Source of the DNA: Chitinispirillaceae bacterium | GTDB lineage: Bacteria > Fibrobacterota > Chitinivibrionia > Chitinivibrionales > Chitinispirillaceae | Direction: 5' to 3' | Assembly: GCA_016932075.1 (NCBI GenBank) | Contig: JAFGDP010000071.1 | Span: forward strand, 1-30,578 | Length of the DNA stretch: 30,578 nt | In this document: in pieces, positions 14,840-21,157 of the stretch | Layout: each line of letters opens with the position of its first letter | How positions within the stretch are numbered: the first letter of the stretch is position 1 | Program-made: the position numbers and the translations under genes | The notes under the pieces: model-generated | What the model saw: the letters and a program-made list of their open reading frames with translations, nothing else | The model's database searches: none | What the model was told of the DNA's origin: nothing

Positions 14840-14936
14840 AGATCCGGCATTGATGGGCACGACCCGCCGTTATGTGCCGGAACGGATAAAGTATATTTAT
14901 ACCTGCAAAGATATCACAGACAGGAGGATCATACCA

Positions 14937-15527
14937 ATGTCAAAAGAAACAGCCGACGGTTTCGAAAAAAGCATGAAAAGACTCATGATCGGTTCGGAAA
15001 TGGAAGAGCAGTTTCTTAAGCGCCGCGAAATATTTCTGTGGGGTGAGGTGTCCGATGAATCAGCCGAATCGCTCGTAAAGCGGATACTCTATTTCGACGG
15101 CCAGTCTGACGACGATATTACCCTGTATATCAGCAGCCCCGGAGGCGTGATCTCCGCCGGTCTTGCCATCTATGATGCGATGCAGAATGCGAAATCGGAC
15201 ATTGCAACGGTATGCATGGGCCAGGCCGCGAGCATGGGTGCGGTGATCCTTTGCGCCGGCACCAAGGGCAAGCGGGAGGCGTGGGAGCACGCCCGTGTGC
15301 TTATCCATCAACCGCTTATTGCCGGAAACATGTTTGGACCTGCCTCCGACCTCCAGATCCAGGCTGAGGAGATGCTTCGTGTCCGGGACAATCTGAACGA
15401 GATTCTTTCCCGGCATACCGGACAGACAATCAAGAAGATAACCGAGGATACAGACCGGGACTATTTCATGTCATCTGCCGAGGCAAAAGAGTACGGAATC
15501 GTCGATAGGGTGGTGAAGCGCAAATGA
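14937..15527 (+). CDS. clpP: ATP-dependent Clp protease proteolytic subunit
   Basis: The frame extends back to 14850, but AGGAGG lies 9 nt before the ATG at 14937; this start gives 196 aa, the normal ClpP size. It is the serine peptidase that forms a tetradecameric chamber with ClpX or ClpA/C ATPases. The catalytic triad is visible: Ser99 in GQAASMGAV, His124 in LIHQPL, and Asp175 in DRDYFMSSAEA. ITLYISSPGGVISAGLAIYDAMQ is the handle and oxyanion region. It follows cysS after 97 bp. No clpX or tig gene is adjacent, so unlike the common tig-clpP-clpX arrangement it stands alone. The 205 bp after it, up to the first tRNA gene, contain no gene. Confidence 0.95.
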   Translation: MSKETADGFEKSMKRLMIGSEMEEQFLKRREIFLWGEVSDESAESLVKRILYFDGQSDDDITLYISSPGGVISAGLAIYDAMQNAKSDIATVCMGQAASMGAVILCAGTKGKREAWEHARVLIHQPLIAGNMFGPASDLQIQAEEMLRVRDNLNEILSRHTGQTIKKITEDTDRDYFMSSAEAKEYGIVDRVVKRK

Positions 15528-15672
15528 GCAGACATCAGAAATTCTGATAGAAATGGCTGTTTTTCAGGAATGGGGCGTGGCGATCCTGGGGGAGCGTGTC
15601 AAGGAGCACCCGTTTTTTCACAACTGTAGTTTAATCACAACAATAGCTCGTTAAAAAAAACCGCATTTTTAT

Positions 15673-15701
15673 TTGACCCGCAAGTATCGCGCCATTTATA
15701 T
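15673..15701 (+). promoter_or_regulatory. Promoter of the tRNA-tuf operon
   Basis: TTGACC (15673-15678) and TTATAT (15696-15701) are separated by 17 bp. Upstream is an AT-rich block (eight A near 15652-15661 and ATTTTTAT) that could be an UP element, as expected for stable-RNA promoters. Transcription should start near 15708, 25 nt before tRNA-Thr. Confidence 0.6.
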
Positions 15702-15732
15702 TCGAAAGACTGTTTTCAGCGCAAAGCAGCAT

Positions 15733-15808
15733 GCCGATGTAGCTCAGCTGATAGAGCAGCTGATTTGTAATCAGCTGGTCGGGGGTTTGAGTCCCTCCAT
15801 CGGCTCCA
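15733..15808 (+). tRNA. tRNA-Thr (anticodon TGT)
   Basis: The acceptor stem GCCGATG/CATCGGC is perfect. The D-loop AGCTCAGCTGATAGAGC, anticodon loop TTTGTAA with TGT, and T-arm GGGGGTTTGAGTCCCTC are canonical. CCA is encoded (15806-15808), unlike in the other tRNAs here. First gene of the operon; equivalent of thrU. Confidence 0.95.
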
Positions 15809-15814
15809 TGGATT

Positions 15815-15897
15815 GGGTAGGTGCCCGAGAGGCTAAAGGGGATGGACTGTAAATCCATTGGCTTGCGCCTACGGTGGTTCGAACCCACCCCTGCCCA
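15815..15897 (+). tRNA. tRNA-Tyr (anticodon GTA)
   Basis: The acceptor stem is GGGTAGG/CCTGCCC with one T-G pair. It has the long variable arm typical of bacterial tRNA-Tyr (TTGGCTTGCGCCTA), anticodon GTA in ACTGTAAA, and T-arm GGTGGTTCGAACCCACC. CCA is not encoded. It lies six bases after tRNA-Thr; equivalent of tyrU. Confidence 0.95.
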
Positions 15898-15909
15898 TTG
15901 AAAATTGAT

Positions 15910-15998
15910 GATTGTAGAGTGTCGATTGCAGAATAAAAAACCAATAAAACGATTTTCAGGTTTTTCAATCTGCAATCTCCATTCGTCAATCTGCGATA
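15910..15998. repeat. Nested hairpin element inside the tRNA cluster
   Basis: GATTGCAGA (15924-15932) pairs with TCTGCAATC (15969-15977); inside it AAAAACC (15936-15942) pairs with GGTTTTT (15959-15965), and AAAA with TTTT around CGA. Variant copies of the 9-mer flank it on both sides (GATTGTAGA at 15910, TCTGCGAT at 15990). It looks like a small MITE-like palindromic insertion or an RNA processing structure between tRNA-Tyr and tRNA-Gly. Confidence 0.5.
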
Positions 15999-16003
15999 GT
16001 ATC

Positions 16004-16076
16004 GCGGGCATAGCTCAAATGGTAGAGCTCCACCCTTCCAAGGTGGCTGTTGTGAGTTCGAGTCTCATTGCCCGCT
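16004..16076 (+). tRNA. tRNA-Gly (anticodon TCC)
   Basis: The acceptor stem GCGGGCA/TGCCCGC is perfect. The anticodon stem is CCACC/GGTGG with loop CTTCCAA (TCC). The T-arm contains GTTCGAGTC. No encoded CCA. Equivalent of glyT. Confidence 0.95.
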
Positions 16077-16085
16077 TTGAACCAT

Positions 16086-16159
16086 GCCCATGTAGCTCAG
16101 TAGGTAGAGCACATCCTTGGTAAGGATGAGGTTCACCGGTTCGATCCCGGTCGTGGGCT
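16086..16159 (+). tRNA. tRNA-Thr (anticodon GGT)
   Basis: The acceptor stem is GCCCATG/CGTGGGC with one T-G pair. The anticodon stem CATCC/GGATG carries loop TTGGTAA (GGT). The T-arm is CCGGTTCGATCCCGG. No encoded CCA. It lies 106 bp before tuf; equivalent of thrT. Confidence 0.95.
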
Positions 16160-16265
16160 TTTTACCAAGACACCGAAGGGTGGTGTCATTGACTGAAAAG
16201 AAGACATACGGGTATACAGACAACAATATTCCAAAAACCTATTCACCATATCCGGAGAGGTTTCC

Positions 16266-17471
16266 ATGTCAAAGGAAAAGTTTGAACGCAGCAAGCCGCA
16301 CGTGAATGTCGGAACCATCGGCCATGTCGACCACGGGAAAACCACGCTTACTGCCGCTATCACGAGGGTCATGGCGGCCAAAGGCCTTGCCAAGTTCGTT
16401 TCGTATGATGAAGTGGCCAAAGCTTCTGAGTCGCAGGGTCGCCGTGATGAGACCAAAATTCTTACTATCGCTACCTCGCATGTCGAATACTCCACCGACA
16501 AGCGTCACTATGCGCATGTGGACTGTCCGGGACATGCCGACTATGTCAAAAACATGATCACCGGTGCCGCACAGATGGACGGTGCCATTCTCGTTGTGAG
16601 CGCTGCGGACGGTCCCATGCCGCAAACTCGTGAGCACATTCTTCTGGCCCGGCAGGTGGGCGTGCCGTACATTGTCGTGTTTCTGAACAAGGTCGATATG
16701 GTCGACGATCCGGAACTGCTCGATCTCGTTGAAATGGAAATCCGCGAACTTCTGAGCAAGTACAAATTTCCCGGTGATACCACCCCGATCATCCGCGGCA
16801 GCGCCATTCAGGCCCTGACCAGTCCCGATGACGCGGAAAAAACCAAATGCATCGGCGAGCTTATGCAGGCGGTCGACGCTTTTATTCCGGATCCGGTGCG
16901 CGAGACCGACAAGCCGTTCCTCATGTCGGTGGAAGACGTGTTTTCAATTACGGGCCGCGGCACCGTTGCTACAGGGAGGGTGGAACGCGGTACGGTCAAG
17001 ATGGGCGATGAGGTGGAGATGGTCGGCCTGCGTGATACGCGCAAGACCGTGGTCACCGGCGTTGAAATGTTTCGCAAGCTTCTCGACCAGGCTCAGGCTG
17101 GCGACAACATCGGCTGCCTGCTCCGTGGTATCGATAAAAACGACGTGGAACGCGGCATGGTTCTCGCGAAGCCGGGCAGCATTACCCCGCATAAGAAATT
17201 CAAGGCGGAGGTATACGTTCTTTCCAAAGAGGAAGGCGGCCGCCACACGCCTTTTTTTACCGGCTATCGTCCGCAGTTTTATTTCCGTACCACTGATGTC
17301 ACCGGCAATCTCAAGCTCGCCGAAGGCGTTGAGATGATTATGCCGGGAGACAATGCCGCGCTTGAAGTCGAGCTTATTGCGCCGGTCGCTCTTGAGAAAG
17401 AGGTGCATTTCGCAATCCGCGAGGGTGGCCGCACGGTTGGCGCAGGAGTGGTAACCGAGGTTATTGAATAA
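16266..17471 (+). CDS. tuf: Elongation factor Tu
   Basis: The product is 401 aa. This GTPase delivers aminoacyl-tRNA to the ribosome. The P-loop is GHVDHGKT (residues 19-26). DCPGH is present with the catalytic His at 90, and LNKVDM is the guanine motif. Domains 2 and 3 are standard ([34 protein letters not shown]). Switch I is unusual: the near-universal DNAPEEKARGITI is replaced by a longer stretch, residues about 51-68 ([18 protein letters not shown]). The Mg-contacting Thr is kept (Thr67), followed by the normal ATSHVEY. I recall similar replacements in Planctomycetes EF-Tu. GGAGAGG precedes the ATG at good spacing. It is cotranscribed with the four upstream tRNAs. Confidence 0.95.
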   Translation: MSKEKFERSKPHVNVGTIGHVDHGKTTLTAAITRVMAAKGLAKFVSYDEVAKASESQGRRDETKILTIATSHVEYSTDKRHYAHVDCPGHADYVKNMITGAAQMDGAILVVSAADGPMPQTREHILLARQVGVPYIVVFLNKVDMVDDPELLDLVEMEIRELLSKYKFPGDTTPIIRGSAIQALTSPDDAEKTKCIGELMQAVDAFIPDPVRETDKPFLMSVEDVFSITGRGTVATGRVERGTVKMGDEVEMVGLRDTRKTVVTGVEMFRKLLDQAQAGDNIGCLLRGIDKNDVERGMVLAKPGSITPHKKFKAEVYVLSKEEGGRHTPFFTGYRPQFYFRTTDVTGNLKLAEGVEMIMPGDNAALEVELIAPVALEKEVHFAIREGGRTVGAGVVTEVIE

Positions 17472-17509
17472 CGAACCATCAAACGTCTGTACGAGAATGA
17501 AGAGCACGT

Positions 17510-17662
17510 ATGCCGCGAGAGAAAATTACGCTGGAATGTACCTCCTGTAAGCAACGTAATTACGAGACGACGAAAAACAAGAGGAAGCATTCCGGACGTG
17601 TTGAATTTATTAAATATTGCCGCTTCGAGCGTAAGCGAACACCGCATAAAGAGGCGAAGTAA
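17510..17662 (+). CDS. rpmG: 50S ribosomal protein L33 (bL33)
   Basis: A 50-aa ORF beginning [20 protein letters not shown], then [10 protein letters not shown] and [20 protein letters not shown]. It is the small large-subunit protein that binds near the E site. The N-terminal CxxC (Cys10, Cys13) and Cys37 in KYC are present. The fourth Cys of the zinc-binding form (CPWC in Thermus) is replaced, so it resembles Bacillus-type L33 in which the last Cys is lost. Position between tuf and tRNA-Trp/secE is the usual bacterial order. No strong Shine-Dalgarno is visible; GAATGAAGAG precedes it. Confidence 0.92.
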   Translation: MPREKITLECTSCKQRNYETTKNKRKHSGRVEFIKYCRFERKRTPHKEAK

Positions 17663-17849
17663 GCTACGCAGAGAAAACGGGAACGACATACCGATGCCGG
17701 CTGCTCGCGGATGAGGTAATGCGTGTCCGGGTATGACCAGAAAGGTGAAGTGGCAGGTTGTTGTGACGGTGAATAAACGGGTTACAAACAGCCGACAGGT
17801 ATGGTGTTGTGAAATGTCCGCCGTGTTCGGTGGTATAGTGACCAGAGAT

Positions 17850-17922
17850 AGGTCTGTAGCTCAATTGGTAGAGTAGCGGTCTCCAAAACCGTTGGTTGGG
17901 GGTTCAAGTCCCTCCAGACCTG
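17850..17922 (+). tRNA. tRNA-Trp (anticodon CCA)
   Basis: The acceptor stem AGGTCTG/CAGACCT is perfect. The anticodon loop CTCCAAA contains CCA. D-arm AGCTCAATTGGTAGAGT and T-arm GGGGGTTCAAGTCCCTC are canonical. No encoded 3' CCA. It ends 18 bases before secE, a widespread arrangement. Confidence 0.95.
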
Positions 17923-17940
17923 CTTCAAAAGAGAGTGTTC

Positions 17941-18132
17941 ATGCAGAAATTCATACAATACCTCAAAGACGTGCAGGGAGAAATGATGAAGGTGAGCTGG
18001 CCCACGTGGAATGATCTGCTGGGCGGCACGATACTGGTCATTATTTTCAGCTTGCTCATGTCGCTGTTTGTAAAAATCTGCGACTGGGGAATATCGAGCC
18101 TGGTCAAACTCTTCATGCAGGCAAACTGGTAA
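17941..18132 (+). CDS. secE: Preprotein translocase subunit SecE
   Basis: The product is 63 aa with a single membrane segment (TILVIIFSLLMSLFVKI), preceded by the conserved amphipathic helix and motif FIQYLKDVQGEMMKVSWPTW. SecE stabilises SecY in the inner-membrane translocon. The frame is open upstream through the tRNA-Trp gene, so the ATG at 17941 is chosen: it gives the standard one-TM SecE length and begins just after the tRNA. GAGAG at about 17931-17935 is a weak ribosome binding site. nusG follows after 20 bp, the universal partner order. Confidence 0.93.
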   Translation: MQKFIQYLKDVQGEMMKVSWPTWNDLLGGTILVIIFSLLMSLFVKICDWGISSLVKLFMQANW

Positions 18133-18152
18133 AGGAGTCCGAAGGAACTACA

Positions 18153-18683
18153 ATGGCAGCGCGATGGTATGTTGTGCACACTTACTCCGGCCAGGAAGGC
18201 AAGGTCTATCAGTACTTGAGCGATCTCATTGCCGCTGGAGACCATGGCGAGAACCTCAAGCAGGTGCTTATGCCCACACAGGATGTCGTCCAGATCCGTA
18301 ATGGAAAGAAAACCAAAACGACGCGGAAATTTTTCCCGAGTTATGTCCTTGTTGAGATGGAACTCACGAAAGAGACTATGCACGCGGTTCAGAATGCTGC
18401 CGGCGTAATGGGCTTCATCGGGGGAAATAAACCCCAGGCGCTTCGTGAAGAGGAGGTTCGCCGCATCCTTGGGCAGACCGAAAAAACGGTTCGGCAGCAG
18501 ATCAGCGAGGTGCCGTTCGAGATCGGCGATGCGGTCAAGATCAAGGAAGGGCCGTTCAAGGATTTCGACGGCATGGTGGATGAGCTGCATCCAGAAAAAG
18601 GAAAGATCAAGGTGATGGTCAGCGTCTTTGGCAGATCGACACCGGTTGAGGTCGATTTTATTCATGTCAGTCCAATCAGCTGA
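18153..18683 (+). CDS. nusG: Transcription termination/antitermination protein NusG
   Basis: The product is 176 aa. It binds RNA polymerase through its NGN domain (ARWYVVHTYSGQEGKVYQYL, FFPSYVLVEMELT) and couples it to Rho or the ribosome through the C-terminal KOW domain (FEIGDAVKIKEGPFKDFDGMVDEL, then VSVFGRSTPVEVDF). Length and both domains are standard with no insertion. GGAGT precedes the ATG. It lies 20 bp after secE and 20 bp before rplK. Confidence 0.97.
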   Translation: MAARWYVVHTYSGQEGKVYQYLSDLIAAGDHGENLKQVLMPTQDVVQIRNGKKTKTTRKFFPSYVLVEMELTKETMHAVQNAAGVMGFIGGNKPQALREEEVRRILGQTEKTVRQQISEVPFEIGDAVKIKEGPFKDFDGMVDELHPEKGKIKVMVSVFGRSTPVEVDFIHVSPIS

Positions 18684-18703
18684 AATAAAAGGAGCATAGT
18701 ACT

Positions 18704-19129
18704 GTGGCGAAAAAAGTCATAGCACAAGTCAAACTGCAGATTCCGGGCGGCGCGGCTAATCCGGCACCTCCGGTAGGTCCGGCCCTCGGCCAGCAGGGGG
18801 TCAATATCATGGAGTTCTGCAAGCAGTTTAATGCGCGGACCAAAGATGCGAATGGAATGATTACCCCGGTGGTCATCACCGTGTATTCCGACCGCTCCTT
18901 TACTTTTATCACAAAAACGCCGCCGGTATCAGTGCTTATTCTTAAGGAATTGGGGCTGGAAAAGGGATCGGGGGTTCCTAATAAGGAAAAGGTCGGTACC
19001 CTGACCAACGCACAGATGAAAAAAATTGCCGAGTTGAAAATGGCGGATCTCAATTCGGCCTCCATTGAAGCGGCGATGCGGCTCGTGGCCGGAACGGCCC
19101 GCAGCATGGGTGTTACGGTAGAGAAATAG
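18704..19129 (+). CDS. rplK: 50S ribosomal protein L11
   Basis: The product is 141 aa with a GTG start; AAAAGGAG lies about 9 nt upstream. It is part of the GTPase-associated centre with 23S rRNA helices 43/44 and L10. [40 protein letters not shown] is the N-terminal L11 signature with the proline-rich thiostrepton-contact helix, and [35 protein letters not shown] is the rRNA-binding C-terminal domain. Normal length; first gene of the rplKAJL set. Confidence 0.97.
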   Translation: MAKKVIAQVKLQIPGGAANPAPPVGPALGQQGVNIMEFCKQFNARTKDANGMITPVVITVYSDRSFTFITKTPPVSVLILKELGLEKGSGVPNKEKVGTLTNAQMKKIAELKMADLNSASIEAAMRLVAGTARSMGVTVEK

Positions 19130-19148
19130 GGTAGGGAAATCGTATGCA

Positions 19149-19167
19149 GCGCCAGTACCACTGGTGC
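19149..19167 (+). promoter_or_regulatory. Leader hairpin before rplA
   Basis: GCGCCAGT (19149-19156) pairs with ACTGGTGC (19160-19167), 8 bp with one G-T wobble and an ACC loop, followed by GGATGTAATGATAGGTGAG. It lies in the 112-bp rplK-rplA gap. It could be an L1 autoregulation site or a processing signal, but I cannot confirm an L1 consensus by eye. Confidence 0.3.
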
Positions 19168-19241
19168 GGATGTAATGATAGGTGAGCCTTATACAGGTCC
19201 GGCAGGAGGAAAACAAGGCCGGAAACGGGAGTGAGCAGGCA

Positions 19242-19931
19242 ATGAAACACGGCAAGAAATACAACGCAGCGCATCAAAAGACCGATGCAACGAAAGAGTA
19301 CGGCCTTGTTGAAGCGATAGAGTTTCTCAAGGCGAATGCCTATACCAAATTTGACGAAACGGTCGAAGTCGCGGTGGTACTGGGTATCGATCCAAAAAAG
19401 AGCGAACAGGCAGTCCGTGGTTCGGTCGTGCTGCCACATGGGCTCGGCAAGACGGCGCGGGTACTTGTCTTTGCACAGGGTGAAAAGGAGGCGGAGGCCA
19501 TGGATGCAGGCGCCGATTTTGTCGGGGGCGACGATCTTGCTAAAAAAATCATCGATGGATGGCTTGATTTTGACGCCGTCGTTGCGACACCCGACATGAT
19601 GAAGGTCGTGGGCAAGCTGGGGAAAATCCTCGGTACACGCGGTCTCATGCCAAACCCGAAAACCGGTACGGTCACCATGGAGGTGGGGAAGGCGGTAAAG
19701 GAGCTAAAAAAGGGAAAGGCAAATTTTAAAATAGAAAAAGCGGGCATCCTCCATTCACCGCTCGGCAAGCTTTCTTTTGATGCGCAGAAACTTGCTGAAA
19801 ATGCCAAGACGTTCATGGAGGCGGTTACTAAGGCCAAACCCCAGACTGCCAAGGGACAGTACATCAAGAAGGTATATCTGACCAGCACCATGGGGCCGGG
19901 CCTGAAAATCAATCAAAACGATCTGAAGTAG
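19242..19931 (+). CDS. rplA: 50S ribosomal protein L1
   Basis: The frame is open from an ATG at 19182, but the ATG at 19242 fits the family: it gives 229 aa beginning [10 protein letters not shown], has GGAG about 10 nt upstream, and leaves the N-terminal 20 extra residues (no L1 homology) out. The protein builds the L1 stalk that moves E-site tRNA and in many bacteria represses its own operon. Domain I/II signatures: [61 protein letters not shown], and the C-terminal [20 protein letters not shown]. Confidence 0.95.
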   Translation: MKHGKKYNAAHQKTDATKEYGLVEAIEFLKANAYTKFDETVEVAVVLGIDPKKSEQAVRGSVVLPHGLGKTARVLVFAQGEKEAEAMDAGADFVGGDDLAKKIIDGWLDFDAVVATPDMMKVVGKLGKILGTRGLMPNPKTGTVTMEVGKAVKELKKGKANFKIEKAGILHSPLGKLSFDAQKLAENAKTFMEAVTKAKPQTAKGQYIKKVYLTSTMGPGLKINQNDLK

Positions 19932-20025
19932 CGTTCCGTTCGCTTCGCGGTTCCGGTTAGGGGAGCTGCCGGGGCGCAGGGGAGGTGTGCTTCAGAATGG
20001 TGATTAGTTAACAAGAGGAATAAAT

Positions 20026-20556
20026 ATGTCGACAAAAGCTGAACGTACCGAATCAATCACCAGCCTCGAAAAGGAGTTCAAGGAGGCGCGCGGTATCTAT
20101 CTGGCCGACAACAACAAGATGAACGTCGCACAGGCGACCAGGCTGCGTGCCGATATCAGGAAGGCGGGCATGCGGTTTGTGGTAGTCAAGAACTCGCTTG
20201 CGAAAATCGCGGCCAAGCGGGCTGGCCGGGAGGCGCTCCAGGAGCATTTCAAGGGTCCGACGGCGGTTGTTTTCGCCAGGGAGGACGCGGCTGTGCCTGC
20301 AAAGATAGTAAAAGATTTCCAGAAGGAAAACAAGGGCCTGCTCGGTGTCAAGATCGCCTACGTTGACGGATCGATCTTCGATGCCGCCGCGGTGCTTACG
20401 CTGGCTGATATTCCGAGTCGTGAAGTGCTTCTGGCTCAGCTGTTGGGTTGCTTCAATGCGCCCATGGGCAAATTCGCCGGGACACTGAGCGGTATTTTAG
20501 TCAAGTTCGCGCGCACCCTCGACGCTCTCAGAAAGAAGAGGGGCGTTGCGGCATAG
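20026..20556 (+). CDS. rplJ: 50S ribosomal protein L10
   Basis: The product is 176 aa. It anchors L7/L12 dimers to the ribosome stalk base. The N-terminal half has ARGIYLADNNKMNVAQATRLRADIRKAGMRFVVVKNSLAKIAAK, the classic L10 rRNA-binding region, then FKGPTAVVFAREDAAVPAKIVKDF. The C-terminal helix (KFAGTLSGILVKFARTLDALRKKRGVAA) is the L7/L12 docking helix. AGAGGAA precedes the ATG. The 94-bp gap from rplA could hold an L10 leader, which I cannot resolve. Confidence 0.96.
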   Translation: MSTKAERTESITSLEKEFKEARGIYLADNNKMNVAQATRLRADIRKAGMRFVVVKNSLAKIAAKRAGREALQEHFKGPTAVVFAREDAAVPAKIVKDFQKENKGLLGVKIAYVDGSIFDAAAVLTLADIPSREVLLAQLLGCFNAPMGKFAGTLSGILVKFARTLDALRKKRGVAA

Positions 20557-20611
20557 GTAACGGCAATAACGATACCATTTTAATCACTTACCTTTTTTAC
20601 GGAGGCGTATT

Positions 20612-20995
20612 GTGGCTACTTTAAACAAAGAGGAAATCATTGAAGCGATCGGCGGAATGACGGTGATCGAGCTTTCCGAGCTCATAAAGATGGTCGAAGA
20701 GAAGTTCGATGTCAAGGCGGCGGCACCGGTTGCCGTTGCAGCGGCGGGTCCAGCTGCAGGAGCGGCGGCTGCAGCCGAGGAAAAGACCGAGTTCGACGTT
20801 ATTCTCAAATCGGCCGGCGACAAGAAGATCAATGTGATCAAGGTCGTCCGGGCGCTCACCGGTCTCGGCCTCAAAGAGGCAAAGGATCTTGTCGAGGGTG
20901 CGCCGAAGCCGGTAAAAGAGGCCGTGACCAAGGATGAAGCCGAAAAAATCAAGAAGGAGCTCGAGGAAAACGGCGCGGCCGTGGAACTCAAGTAA
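20612..20995 (+). CDS. rplL: 50S ribosomal protein L7/L12
   Basis: The product is 127 aa with a GTG start; GGAGG lies 7 nt upstream. It is the stalk protein that recruits translation GTPases. The N-terminal dimerisation domain ([30 protein letters not shown]) is followed by an Ala-rich hinge ([22 protein letters not shown], about 33-54) and the C-terminal domain ([46 protein letters not shown]). Typical length and order after rplJ. Confidence 0.97.
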   Translation: MATLNKEEIIEAIGGMTVIELSELIKMVEEKFDVKAAAPVAVAAAGPAAGAAAAAEEKTEFDVILKSAGDKKINVIKVVRALTGLGLKEAKDLVEGAPKPVKEAVTKDEAEKIKKELEENGAAVELK

Positions 20996-21157
20996 TTGTC
21001 GTTTTTTACCGAGGCGAATAGACAATAAATCTCAATCGACCGTACCACCAGCATTTCTGTCGGACGCGGAACCGCCACAAGGGGAGCGTGTGGGGGGGGG
21101 TGCCGTTTTCGCGGAGACGGTGCGCGGTCATTCTTATGAAGCAAGGGGATGTTCGAA

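Noticed and set aside
15534..15548. Terminator after clpP (ATCAGAA/TTCTGAT)
   Set aside because: The symmetric stem leaves almost no loop and no T-tract follows; too weak to annotate.
17663..17849. Possible promoter for tRNA-Trp-secE-nusG
   Set aside because: TATAGT near 17834 has only a TTGTGA about 21 bp upstream; spacing is too long to call.
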